NCBI GenBank assembly: GCA_963747535.1
Contig: CAVVFX010000020.1
Span: 806,001 to 870,000, forward strand
Length of the DNA: 64,000 nucleotides
Source of the DNA: CAVVFX01 sp963747535
Lineage (GTDB): Bacteria > Acidobacteriota > Terriglobia > Bryobacterales > Bryobacteraceae
Reading direction: 5' to 3'
Below are positions 26,536 through 36,250 of this stretch, piece by piece. A program made the position numbers and the translations under genes. Position 1 is the stretch's first letter. Every line of letters begins with the position of its first letter. Under the pieces are notes generated by a model that saw nothing but the letters and a program-made list of their open reading frames with translations, ran no database searches and was not told the origin of the DNA.

Positions 26536-26763
26536 ATGCAGAGCCAACACCGTTTGACCGCGATAATCGAGCGGGAGGGAGACGCGTTTGTCGCGCTTTG
26601 TCCAGAGTTCGACGTGGCAAGTGAGGGCTCGTCGATCGAAGAAGCGCGCGCCAACCTGGCGGAGGCTCTCACTCTGTTTTTCGAGACCGCGGACCAAACC
26701 GAGATTACCCGGCGATTTCACGGGGATGTCTTCATAACGCAGGTTGAGGTCCCGGTTGGGTAG
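26536..26763 (+). CDS. hicB: HicB-type antitoxin
   Basis: 75 aa. The fold is the short HicB domain: LTAIIEREGDAFVALCPEFD, then ASEGSSIEEARANLAEAL, the family's typical half-RNase-H-like sequence. It neutralises the HicA ribonuclease and normally represses its own promoter, though this copy has no evident added DNA-binding domain. It overlaps hicA by eight bases, with the antitoxin gene first. Very AT-poor local sequence and flanking direct repeats suggest lateral transfer. Confidence 0.88.
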   Translation: MQSQHRLTAIIEREGDAFVALCPEFDVASEGSSIEEARANLAEALTLFFETADQTEITRRFHGDVFITQVEVPVG

Positions 26764-26983
26764 GCTTCGAGTTCTTTCCGGTTGGGAGATCTGCCAGATT
26801 CTCGAACACAATGGATTTGCCGCGGTCCGTCAGCGTGGGAGCCATAGAGTCATGCAGAGGCGGGTCGAAGACACGACGATAACGGTTCCCGTTCCCCTCC
26901 ACGATCTTGTTGCGTGGGGGACGTTGTCAAGCATCATCCGCCAGTCGCAACTTCCGAGGTCATTGTTTGAGGCCGGGAAATAA
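26756..26983 (+). CDS. hicA: HicA-type toxin (mRNA interferase)
   Basis: 75 aa from a TTG at 26756 that yields the usual start LGRLRVLSGWEICQILEHNG; a TTG at 26744 would add four residues. HicA is a small double-stranded-RBD-like ribonuclease that cleaves mRNA. The key GSHRVM motif with the catalytic His is intact, followed by ITVPVPLHDLVAWGTLSSII. The full pair appears functional. Translation is probably coupled to hicB through the overlap. Confidence 0.87.
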   Translation: MGRLRVLSGWEICQILEHNGFAAVRQRGSHRVMQRRVEDTTITVPVPLHDLVAWGTLSSIIRQSQLPRSLFEAGK

Positions 26984-27799
26984 ACCTCCTGTCCGAAACC
27001 TCGAAGAAGTCAGGGGTCAGGTTGCAGGCGGCGGCTGGGATTGAATCGTTCGTGCCCCGCCGGCTGGCGCCGTGCAAGTTCACTCGCAGCGGTTTTTGGG
27101 AGACACCCGGGTGGTGAGAATAGGGGCGTTGACTGAGGGCCACGAACCAGAAGGACCGCAACCGCGCAGCGGAGGTCAGTTGCGGGGTTACGGCGGTCGA
27201 GCAGAGGCGTGAAGAATAAGGACCCGTCTCTCAAGATCCAGTCGCGTGCCGGCCGATTGCTCGTGCGGCGTGGCTTTGCGACGGGAATCCTGCGCCCTCA
27301 GCAGTGTATGAGTGTTCCTCTGACAGGCGCCAGCGCCCTTTATCCACAGTCACAAGCCGACTTGTGGGGATTACGTACAGAAAAGCCGTTTATCCTAGGA
27401 GATTCAGGCTGGCGGCACTTCGACGACAAGCCGACCACCAGGTCCAAGTGGATCGGCGAAGCGGAGCGCGTTTATTATTCCAAATCGACCATGGCCGCGT
27501 GAAGTGGCGGATAATCACGATTTGGGCGACTGTCCGCCCACTGACGTGTCGGGGACTTACACAGGAGCGATCTTCCCGGGGTCGTTTTCGGTCAAGGTCT
27601 GCATAGGCGACGTTCCGTCCGAGTGAACGTCCTGACGCTGACAAGTCGTGCGGACCGAGGCGTTCACGCCTGGGCCGTAGCCGATCAGAGGTTTCATCGT
27701 TGACTCCGATCCAACCACGGCGCAGCGTGTGAGCGCCCGGCCCTATAATCGACCGCGAATCCCCGATCCTCGGAAGAGCACCCTTGCCGGACCGTGCTC
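26984..27799. other. Long gene-poor spacer with right copy of the direct repeat
   Basis: 816 bp with no gene I can support. The first third is the repeat copy at 27015-27305. The remainder has short open frames without recognisable content. Confidence 0.6.
27015..27305. repeat. Imperfect direct repeat, right copy (flanks hicBA)
   Basis: Longer partner of 26251-26458 in the same orientation, with the hicBA pair between them. Matching blocks include GGATTGAATCG, GACTGAGGGCCACGAACCAG and TCAAGATCCAGTCG. Confidence 0.75.
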
Positions 27800-28375
27800 T
27801 TATGGCCGCACGTCTTGAGGTCCCTCGTCTATGCCCACTCCGGAAAGCGTGCCCGTAATCTCCCCCGTTTCGTCAACAAGGACGGGGTTCCCAGAGGAGT
27901 CGGCCAACACCGGCAGCGCCGTCTCAGTGTACGTAAGGACGCCGGCCGCATTCTTGAAACGGCCGGTTCCACCGGTGACTTGCAAGGTCAAAGTACAGTG
28001 GCCCTCATTAGCCACGAGATCTATGCAATCAGATCCCTCGGTGAGTCTGACGTTCAACAGACTTCCGTCCTGGAAGTGAAATATGCCCCCGCCGGCCACA
28101 CGTAGAAAATAAAGGTGAGTTGGGCCCGAGCAAGCGCTGGGAGGCTGCGAAGAAGGAGAAGTTGCCTCAGCCGTGACATTGCGAAAGGTGAACGGGCCCA
28201 GCGCACCGTTCCCGGCGACATTCTCCTCGTCTCCACTTGTGTTGGGGTACTGCAGATTGATGGTGCTGGCCGCCGCACCGTTACCCGAAAACGTCATCGT
28301 CACGGTCCTCTGTTGTGCGTGGACGCCTGCAACACTGAGATTGAGCATCAGTGCCACGGTTGCTATGTGTTTCAT
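27800..28375 (-). CDS. Secreted beta-rich hypothetical protein
   Basis: 191 aa from ATG 28375, selected because AGGAG sits five bases upstream and a clear signal peptide begins there (MKHIATVALMLNLSVAGVHA). The mature part is Gly/Thr-rich with the pattern LTLQVTGGTGRFKNAAGVLT, which I have seen in small exported proteins of Acidobacteria. Two Cys pairs could form disulfides. No catalytic motif. Divergent from the ECF sigma gene. Confidence 0.75.
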   Translation of the reverse strand: MKHIATVALMLNLSVAGVHAQQRTVTMTFSGNGAAASTINLQYPNTSGDEENVAGNGALGPFTFRNVTAEATSPSSQPPSACSGPTHLYFLRVAGGGIFHFQDGSLLNVRLTEGSDCIDLVANEGHCTLTLQVTGGTGRFKNAAGVLTYTETALPVLADSSGNPVLVDETGEITGTLSGVGIDEGPQDVRP

Positions 28376-28509
28376 TTTGACTCCTGCTTTCTGAAGGAGA
28401 TCATGGTAGACTTTATTCTCCTTCCGCCGGTACAGGCGTAACCGGACGGCGAAAGCGGCCACGTTTTATAAATTTTTCTCTTTTGTTTTTCAAAGGGCGA
28501 GAGGCGTAC

Positions 28510-29073
28510 ATGGACGCACCCTCCGCAGAAATCACGAATCTGTTGAAGGCCTGGAGCGGCGGTGACCAGGTTGCGCTGGAGCGGCTGGCCGAGAAGGTCT
28601 ATCCGGAATTGCGGCTGATAGCCCGCCGGTATCTGAAGAATGAACGCCCGGGCAATACCCTGCAAGCTACTGCATTAGTCCATGAGGTCTATCTCCGCCT
28701 CGTAGACGTGACCGAGGTTGAATGGCGGGAGCGAGCGCAGTTCTTTGCCATAGCGGCACAGATGATGCGGCGCATCCTGGTGGACGCGGCGCGCGCCCAT
28801 GGTTCGCAAAAGCGCGGCGGCGGCTCGCCCAATGTGAACATCGATGAGACAGCCGTTTTGTCCCCCGGGCCGGACCGGTCCATTCTGGCCGTGGACGAGG
28901 CTCTGACCGCGTTCTCGCGGGTGGCTCCACGTCAGGCCAAGGTGGTCGAGTTGCGCTATTTTGGCGGCCTGACAGAGGAGGAGATCGTTGCCGTCCTGAA
29001 CATCTCTTCGCGGACGGTCCGGCGCGACTGGGAATTTGCCAAGGCTTGGTTGTCAAAGGAATTAAACCGTTAG
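28510..29073 (+). CDS. ECF-type RNA polymerase sigma factor (acidobacterial type)
   Basis: 187 aa from ATG 28510; a TTG at 28483 is less likely. Region 2 contains LRLIARRYLKNERPGNTLQA and LVHEVYLRLVD, a signature of the ECF group paired with Ser/Thr kinases in Acidobacteria and Planctomycetes. Region 4 is the helix-turn-helix VVELRYFGGLTEEEIVAVLN. No anti-sigma factor is adjacent; instead a protein kinase starts 36 bp downstream on the same strand, so phosphorylation-based control is plausible. Confidence 0.9.
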   Translation: MDAPSAEITNLLKAWSGGDQVALERLAEKVYPELRLIARRYLKNERPGNTLQATALVHEVYLRLVDVTEVEWRERAQFFAIAAQMMRRILVDAARAHGSQKRGGGSPNVNIDETAVLSPGPDRSILAVDEALTAFSRVAPRQAKVVELRYFGGLTEEEIVAVLNISSRTVRRDWEFAKAWLSKELNR

Positions 29074-31856
29074 AATCGGTATGATCGGGGAGGTAGCGGT
29101 TTCCAGTTCATGAGCCCTGAGCGGTTTCGGCGAATTGAAGAACTTTATCACGCAGCTCGCGAAGGGAACCCGGAGCAGCGCGCGGCGCTACTGGCCCGGA
29201 CCGATCCCGAAATCCGCCGTGAAGTCGAGTTGCTGCTCTCGGAGTCACGCGGCTGCGAATTTTTGGATCGGCCCGCCATCCAGAACGCTCCGGAACTGGT
29301 GGAGGTTTCGAGCGTCGCCGGAGTGGCTGCGGGAGTTTTTCCGGGGCCGTATCGTATCGAAAGCAAGCTCGGCGAAGGCGGCATGGGCGAAGTGTTTCGG
29401 GCGATGGACACTCGATTAGGCCGCGCCGTCGCCATCAAGACCACGCGGCAGCAGTTTAACGCCCGTTTCATGCGCGAAGCGCGCGCGATTGCGTCGCTGA
29501 ATCACCCCAACATCTGCCAGCTCTACGATGTCGGCCCCAACTATCTGGTGATGGAGCTGGTCGAGGGGCCGACGCTCGCCGACAGGATCAAAGTCGGCGC
29601 TATGCCGCTGGAAGAGGCGTTGATGATCGCCCGCCAGATCGGCGAAGCTCTAGAGGCCGCGGACGAAAAAGGGATCATCCACCGCGACCTGAAGCCCGCC
29701 AATATCAAGATCAAGCCTGACGGCACTGTCAAGGTGCTCGATTTCGGGCTGGCGAAAATTGCCGGGCAGCGCGCCACGGCGGCAGAATCGGCCGTGCTTG
29801 CGACAGAAACAACTCGCGTGGGCCAGATCATGGGCACAGCGGCGTACATGGCGCCGGAACAGGCGCGCGGGAAAGCGGTGGACAACCGTGCCGACATCTG
29901 GGCTTTCGGAGTGGTGCTGTACGAGATGCTTACCGGCCGCAGGCTGTTCCAAGGTGAGACGATTTCGGACACGCTGGCGGGTGTACTGACCAAAGAGCCG
30001 GAATGGGGACGCGTGCCGGCCAAAGCTCAGCGGCTGTTGAAGAGCTGCCTGGAGAAGGAACCCAAGCGGCGGCTGCGCGACATCGGCGATGCGTGGACGC
30101 TACTCGAAGACACACCCTCGCCGGCGTCCGGCAGCCGCCTGTCCGGGATTGCCGCGGGAGTTTTGGCCATTACGACCGCTCTCGCTTTGTGGGCGCCGTG
30201 GCGCAGCCCCGAGGGGACGGAACGCGCCTCACCGCGCCTCGATCTCGATCTTGGCGCAAACGTATCGCTGGCAGGCGATGCTGGGCCCGCCATGGCGCTG
30301 TCTCCGGATGGAACGCGAATCGTGTTTGTCTCGCAGGACCAGAGCGGAGTGTCTCGACTACTCCATCGGCGGCTGGAACAGCCCAAGGCCGCCTTCTTAT
30401 CAGGTACCGAGGAGGCCACGGACCCCTTCTTCTCGCCGGACGGACTGTGGGTCGGTTTCTTCGCGGGAGGGAAGCTGAAGAAGACGCGGATCGACGGCGG
30501 CGAGCCGGTATCTTTATGTGATGCGCCCTCCGGCAGGGGCGCCAGCTGGGGGGAGGATGGGAACATCATCGCTGCCCTGAATACCGGTGTGGGCTTGTCA
30601 CAGGTACCGTCCGGGGGAGGCAACGCCGTTCCCGTCACTGAGTTGGGAGCGGGCGAGGCTTGCCACAGATGGCCGCAGGTCCTGCCCGGTGGCAGGTTCG
30701 TTTTGTTCACGGTGAGTCACCGGATCAACAACTTCGATGAGGCCGGTATTGCTTTGCTGTCTTTGCAGGACCACAGCCGGAAGGTGCTACTGGAGCACGC
30801 CGGGATGTATCCCCGGTATCTCCCAAGCGGCCACCTTGTCTATGTGACGAAAGGCCGCCTCTTCGCCGCACCCTTCGATGTCAAGCACTTGCGACTTACC
30901 GGCGGCGCCACGCAGTTGGCAGAAGTTGCTGCTGATATCCCACGCGGATTTGCACAGGTCGATTTCTCGGCGACAGGAATTTTCGCGTTCCGGATCCGCG
31001 GCGGCCAGGGGCTCAGCACGCCCCAGTGGCTGGATAGTGTGGGAAAGACCGAGCCCCTCGGCCTGGAGGCGGGACGCTACCATTACCTGCGTCTCTCGCC
31101 GGACGGGACCAAGCTGGCCTATGTTTCGACCCAAGGACCGAACTCAGACCTGTTTATTTACGATTGGCAGCGAGGCATTAAGACGCGCTTGACTAACGGC
31201 CGTGTGACCAGATATCCGGTGTGGAGTCCGGATGGACGCTTCGTGGTCTTCGCTGATGTCGGAGGCGTGTTCGCGGTTCAGACGGACGGGGGCGGCACGC
31301 CGATGCAGTTGACCCGGAGCAACAACCAGCAGTGGCCTGACGCGTTTAGCCCCGACGGGGGGCGGCTGGTCTTCACGGAAGCGTTTGCGCGCGCAAAAGA
31401 TGAGGTCCGAATACTGCCTGTCGAGAGCAAGGGGGGCGAGATGCGGGCTGGAGAGCCGCAGCCGCTGTTGAAGACTCCGAGCAGACCCGTCGGCGATCCC
31501 TCCTTCTCTCCGGACGGACACTGGTTGGCGTATTCGAACGCGGATGGCGGCGCTATGCAAGTTTACGTAAGCGCATTTCCGGGCAACGGCAGACAGGTAC
31601 AGGTTTCCAATTCCGGCGGACTCCTGCCGCTGTGGTCACGGACCGGGCATGAGTTCTTCTATCGCACCCAGGACCAACGAATCATGGTGGCGAATTACAC
31701 AGTGAAGGGGGATTCGTTTATTCCCGAGAGACCCCGCCCATGGTACGGCAAGCGGATTGCGGACGTCGGTAACAATTTGAATTTCGATCTCGCGCCCGAT
31801 GGAAAGCGCTTAGTCGTGTTGATGCCCGAAGTCACCGAAGCGCGCGAAAGCCAGAG

Positions 31857-32483
<627 letters not shown>

Positions 32484-32558
32484 TACGCAAGAGTACCGCC
32501 GACGGGGTAGACCAGCAACGTTAGCACGCTTCGGGCAATCATAGATTACTCAGAGTTG

Positions 32559-32615
32559 TCCAATACAAGATGATCCTGAAACCGAATCCGTTTCCAATAC
32601 AAGATGATCCTGAAA
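32559..32615. repeat. Left doubled inverted repeat of the IS
   Basis: Two 23-bp copies 34 bp apart, identical to each other over the core CCAATACAAGATGATCCTGA. Confidence 0.85.
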
Positions 32616-32648
32616 AAGTGGAAACTCGGGTAGGCAAGCTGCGGCAGG

Positions 32649-33911
32649 ATGCGATTGCAAATGCAGAATGCCGAAGAGCTATCCCCAGGCCAGATCAGCG
32701 AGTTTTTGAAGGCCAGCGATGGAATCGAATTCAGTGGACAGAACCGGGCCGGGCGATATGCCTGGACTCAGCGCGTACTCATCGCGCAAGAGTACGGCAG
32801 TCAAGGCAAGAAGCAGCGGGGTCAGATCCGAAGCTACATAGGCAAGGTCAGCGGACTCAGTCTGGCGCAGGTCGCGCGTCTGATCCGGATGTATCGAGCC
32901 AGCGGGAAGGTGGAGGTCAAGGTATACCGCCGGCGCCAGTTTGTCCGGAAGTACACGGCCGAAGATGTGGGTCTATTGGCAGGGGTGGATCGGGCGCACG
33001 AGCGGCTGAGCGGGCCGGCAACGCGCCGCATCCTGAAGCGGGAGTTCGAGCAATATGGCAAGCGGGAGTACGAACGCCTGGCGGGGATTTCGACAGGACA
33101 TCTATACAATCTACGCAACAGCGCTGGGTATCGGAAGCAGGCGGCGATCTTCGAGCCGACGCGGCCCAGTCCGGTGGCCATCGGAGAGCGGCGGCGACCA
33201 GACCCGCAAGGGCGACCGGGATATCTGCGGGTGGATACGGTGCACCAAGGGGACTGGGATCGGAGCAAGGGGGTGTATCACATCAATGCGGTGGACGCCG
33301 TCCTGCAGTGGGAAGTGATCGGCTGCGCAAGCAAGATCAGCGAGCAGTATCTGATGCCGGTGCTGGAAGCAATCCTGCATCAGTTTCCCTACCCGGTGCT
33401 GGGGTTCCACAGCGACAACGGGTCGGAATTCATCAATCGGCGAGTTGCCGGAATGCTCGGGAAACTGCTGGCGGAGTTCACCAAGAGCCGGGCCAACCGC
33501 ACCCAGGACAACGCCCTGGTAGAAGGCAAGAATGGGGCGGTCATCCGCAAGCTGATTGGCTACGGCCACATTGGCGGAGAACACGCCGAGCGAGTGCACA
33601 AGTTCTATGCCGCTCATTTGAACCCCTACCTGAACTTTCACCGTCCGTGTGGATTCGCGACCGTGACGGTGGATGCGCGCGGGAAACGCAAACGGTTGTA
33701 CAAGGCCGAGGACTACGCGACGCCATACGAGAAGCTCAAGTCGTTGCCGGAAGCGAGCGCCTGCCTCAAAGCGGGGATCAGCTTTGCCCAGTTGGACAAA
33801 CAAGCCGCAAGCCTCAGCGACACCGAATGCGCGAAAAAGATGGGTGCGGCCAAAGCAAAACTGTTGCGCCAGTGCAAGATGGAATCGCCAGTTCCACCGC
33901 GATTTGTGTGA
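32649..33911 (+). CDS. DDE transposase with integrase core
   Basis: 420 aa. N-terminal helix-turn-helix region (about 40-130, with SYIGKVSGLSLAQVARLIRM) followed by the rve-type catalytic domain: YLRVDTVHQGDWD (first Asp), GFHSDNGSEF (second Asp) and DNALVEGKNGAVIRKLIGYG (Glu). All three acidic residues are present and the frame is intact, so it may be active. A long overlapping frame in another phase is not protein-like and was not called. Confidence 0.88.
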   Translation: MRLQMQNAEELSPGQISEFLKASDGIEFSGQNRAGRYAWTQRVLIAQEYGSQGKKQRGQIRSYIGKVSGLSLAQVARLIRMYRASGKVEVKVYRRRQFVRKYTAEDVGLLAGVDRAHERLSGPATRRILKREFEQYGKREYERLAGISTGHLYNLRNSAGYRKQAAIFEPTRPSPVAIGERRRPDPQGRPGYLRVDTVHQGDWDRSKGVYHINAVDAVLQWEVIGCASKISEQYLMPVLEAILHQFPYPVLGFHSDNGSEFINRRVAGMLGKLLAEFTKSRANRTQDNALVEGKNGAVIRKLIGYGHIGGEHAERVHKFYAAHLNPYLNFHRPCGFATVTVDARGKRKRLYKAEDYATPYEKLKSLPEASACLKAGISFAQLDKQAASLSDTECAKKMGAAKAKLLRQCKMESPVPPRFV

Positions 33912-33945
33912 CGAGCCAAGCCACCGGAAGCGCTGTGGAAATGGC

Positions 33946-34032
33946 GGGCAGGGGGCGACGGTGGAAAACTCTCGTCTCGCGTTATGGGCGGCCCAAGCTC
34001 GACATCGAGTTTCCCACCGTCGCCCCCTGCCC
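33946..34032. repeat. Long inverted repeat in the IS 3' region
   Basis: Perfect 19-bp arms, GGGCAGGGGGCGACGGTGG (33946-33964) and its complement (34014-34032). An outer pair CTGTGGAAAT / ATTTCCACAG extends the structure at about 33933 and 34063. It lies just after the transposase stop. Confidence 0.8.
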
Positions 34033-34174
34033 TTGGAAATCGCCAACAACGCGATTTCCACATTTCCACAGCGCCGGCTACGGTCTTACCCATTTCAATC
34101 AGAAAAACAAAAGCAAGGCAGCGCCCTTCGGGCGCTCGCGAAAGGAGATTCCTGTCGCTTCTCGCCATCCTCCG

Positions 34175-34233
34175 TTTCAGGATCATCTTGTGTTGGAATC
34201 AAATGTCGATTTCAGTATCATTCTTCGATTGGA
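34175..34233. repeat. Right doubled inverted repeat of the IS
   Basis: Inner copy TTTCAGGATCATCTTGTGTT (34175 on) is the inverted partner of the left repeats; the outer copy TTTCAGTATCATTCTTCGAT (34210 on) is diverged but recognisable. Confidence 0.7.
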
Positions 34234-34508
34234 AAATGCTACTCCCGTGAAACGCCGCTCACGTCATCCGGAACAAGACGGCTGGGTCACTCGGTCGTGT
34301 AGTCGGCGACTCACCGATCTGCCCTGTGGTGGGTCAACTCCCGAGATACGCCGTCCAGGGAATTATACGTAAGAATGATAAGTCAAGTCGGCTTTCCACC
34401 GAAGATCACCTCCGCGGGCTGCCAGCCAGTCTGGCACTGCCTGCCAGCAGTTCGATTGCCATGGATAGGGCGGGCATACGGCCGCCCACGGCATGCTAAC
34501 GTAAGGGC
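34234..34508. other. Spacer right of the IS
   Basis: No gene found. Contains several short GC-rich inverted repeats such as GGGCGGGCATACGGCCGCCC near 34468; no T-tract follows. Confidence 0.4.
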
Positions 34509-34766
34509 ATGGGTGCTGCAACCGTACTGGACGGCCTTCTGGACCCCTTGAGCCGTTGCCTCGATGCGGAGTCCGCGCGGCGTCTCGTCGACTTTCGGGT
34601 CGATTTGCCGGTTCAGGAGCGAATCAATAGTCTAGCCGAACGGGCCAACGACGGAAGCCTCAGTTCGGACGAACGGGCCGAATACGAAGCGCTGATCAAC
34701 GCTGCGGACTTCATTTCGATACTTAAACTGAAGGCCAGGCGGCATCTGGACCGGATTACTCGATAG
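34509..34766 (+). CDS. Small protein paired with HNH endonuclease
   Basis: 85 aa, largely helical and charged (LSSDERAEYEALINAADFIS). Proteins of this kind are found directly upstream of HNH nucleases in many bacteria, as here with a two-base gap, and may be an accessory or antidote-like partner, but the role is unknown to me. No signal peptide. Confidence 0.65.
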   Translation: MGAATVLDGLLDPLSRCLDAESARRLVDFRVDLPVQERINSLAERANDGSLSSDERAEYEALINAADFISILKLKARRHLDRITR

Positions 34767-34768
34767 GG

Positions 34769-35167
34769 ATGGATGCGGAATCGCGGCGACTCGTCCGTGA
34801 GCGAGCCGGCGCGCGTTGTGAATACTGCCGGCTACCGCAAACATACAGTGATTTGCTCCACCACGTCGAAACACATCGTCGCGAAACAACATGGCGGATT
34901 GGACGAGACCGGCAACCTGGCGCTGGCCTGCCATCGCTGTGACCTTTACAAGGGCCCAATCTCACGGGGATCGATCCAGCAACGGGCGAGATAGCACCCC
35001 TGTTTCATCCGCGGCGCGACCGTCGGGACGACCACTTTTCGTTCCGCGGCGCCCAAATTGAAGGATTGGGCGCCTGCGGACGCGCGACCGCGCAAGTTCT
35101 TGCGATGAATGACGCTCGCTGTCTCGAACTCAGGCAGCAACTCCTAGCGCTCGGCGACTTGGGCTGA
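34769..35167 (+). pseudogene. HNH endonuclease with two compensating frameshifts
   Basis: Begins MDAESRRLVRERAGARCEYC, typical of HNH nucleases. An extra A near 34867-34871 shifts the frame, and the conserved EHIVAKQHGGLDETGNLALA plus CHRCDLYKG continues in another phase. A missing base near 34953-34958 restores the first frame, which then runs NLTGIDPATGEIAPLFHPRR to a stop at 35167. The total length, 399 bases, is in frame. Both zinc-binding Cys pairs (CEYC, CHRC) survive but are in different frames. Either a pseudogene or, less likely, two sequencing errors. Confidence 0.8.
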
Positions 35168-35186
35168 AACGTCACCTTTACGGTTA

Positions 35187-35243
35187 GGTAGCGACGATGC
35201 CGCTGCCGCCGTAGCTGGGATAGCAGGTGATGCCAATCTTCAT
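35187..35243 (-). pseudogene. bshA: 5' stump of bshA (N-acetyl-glucosaminyl L-malate synthase)
   Basis: Reading leftward from an ATG at 35243, the 19 codons give MKIGITCYPSYGGSGIVAT and then a stop. This is the highly conserved first strand and glycine loop of BshA, the GT4 enzyme that makes the bacillithiol precursor GlcNAc-malate. The remaining roughly 350 codons are absent and the next sequence is the end of the HNH unit. The ATG overlaps the stop of the upstream lipoprotein gene (ATGA), as expected for the former operon. Confidence 0.75.
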
Positions 35244-36250
35244 TGGAGTGTCCCGACTCCGATCTGGCCGTGGAGTCCTTCGTCGGGTCGGGCCTGGTCG
35301 CCACCTCCAAACCAGACGCGCGCATCGCCGGCATCCACCACGACCGCCGGGTCGCAGAGGACCGTGCGGTTCCACGGCTGATCGCCCGAGAAGACCTGGG
35401 GCTGGCGATTCCAGTGGATGCCGTCGTTCGACCACAGTGCGGCCAAACTGCGGTGCTCGTGCGCATCCCGCCCGGTGATCAGCATCCGGTAATATCCTCC
35501 CCAGACGAACACCGCGGGCTCACCTGCGCCGTTTTCGTCCATCCCGCCGCTGCCGGGAGCGGCCATGTCAACGATGGGATTGGAACGTAACCTTTCCCAT
35601 GAGACGCCATCGCGCGACCTCGCCACGCCGATACGCTGATGCGGCGGCACAGCCCGGTCCTGACCGAGGTAGTACATGTAGAGCCATCCACCGGCTTCGA
35701 TGACGTAAGGGTCGGCTACGGCTCGCTCATCCCAACTTTGGTACGGCCCAACATCCAGCACCGGCTGGGATTCTTTTCGAAAATGCAGCCCGTCCGGAGA
35801 TCGCGCCAGGCCGATGCGCTTGGGTCCATCGTGATCGCCGGCTTCATACCAGTAAAGAAACTCACCGTTACGCCAGAGCGCTGAACCGTTGGCGGCGATA
35901 TACCCGCGATCCCAACTGCCGGCATCCGGAGCCAGCACGCGTCCCCGCCGGGTCCAGTCGATCCCATCCCGGGACGTGGCCAAGCCAGTAGACCATACGG
36001 ACCCGTCGAACCCCGAATAGAAGTTCCAGAACTGTCGATCGTGATAGACCACGCTCGGGTTCAGGACATCGGAAGAATCCCATTCACCCGACGGCCCTGG
36101 CGAGAGGACTGGCTTCGGCTGCAGCGTCAGGGTGATGGGCGCGGACGATGGACCGTCTAACTTGGGTAGGGTGAAATCCGCGTAGCGTCCGCATGACAGC
36201 AGACAGAGGATTGCGAGACAGGCTAACGCCCGTCCCACGTTAGCGGACAT
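35240..36250 (-). CDS. Lipoprotein with glycosidase-like five-bladed propeller (GH43/GH32-like)
   Basis: 336 aa from ATG 36250, which starts a lipoprotein signal (MSANVGRALACLAILCLLSC, lipobox LLSC). The body contains repeated propeller units of the GH43/GH32/GH68 type: SVVYHDRQFWNFYSG, GLATSRDGIDWTRRG, GLARSPDGLHFRKE, GVARSRDGVSWERL, ALWSNDGIHWNRQP. Acidic residues that could be catalytic are present, but the fold alone does not prove glycosidase activity. Its start overlaps the end of the methyltransferase gene by 11 bp and its stop overlaps the bshA stump, so all three were one operon. Confidence 0.75.
   Translation of the reverse strand: MSANVGRALACLAILCLLSCGRYADFTLPKLDGPSSAPITLTLQPKPVLSPGPSGEWDSSDVLNPSVVYHDRQFWNFYSGFDGSVWSTGLATSRDGIDWTRRGRVLAPDAGSWDRGYIAANGSALWRNGEFLYWYEAGDHDGPKRIGLARSPDGLHFRKESQPVLDVGPYQSWDERAVADPYVIEAGGWLYMYYLGQDRAVPPHQRIGVARSRDGVSWERLRSNPIVDMAAPGSGGMDENGAGEPAVFVWGGYYRMLITGRDAHEHRSLAALWSNDGIHWNRQPQVFSGDQPWNRTVLCDPAVVVDAGDARVWFGGGDQARPDEGLHGQIGVGTLQ

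Larger units (their letters stand above)
32559..34233 (+). mobile_element. Insertion sequence with doubled terminal inverted repeats
   Basis: About 1.67 kb with one DDE transposase. The left end has two tandem copies of TCCAATACAAGATGATCCTG (32559-32581 and 32593-32615, each ending AAA). The right end has the inverted copy at 34175-34197 with one mismatch and a more diverged outer copy at 34210-34233. Spacing is 34-35 bp at both ends. I find no target-site duplication next to either outer or inner ends. ISNCY/IS481-like assignment is uncertain. Confidence 0.8.

Noticed and set aside
27209..27502. 97-codon frame after the right direct repeat
   Set aside because: It starts inside the repeat, has no recognisable content and no clear Shine-Dalgarno.
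32559..34233. Repeated 23-mers as a possible CRISPR array
   Set aside because: Only two copies per end, in inverted orientation, flanking a transposase gene; no spacers or cas genes.
32570..34372. 600-codon frame across the insertion sequence
   Set aside because: Overlaps the DDE transposase in another phase. Its translation is Arg/Gly/Gln-rich and lacks any motif, and it runs past the IS end.
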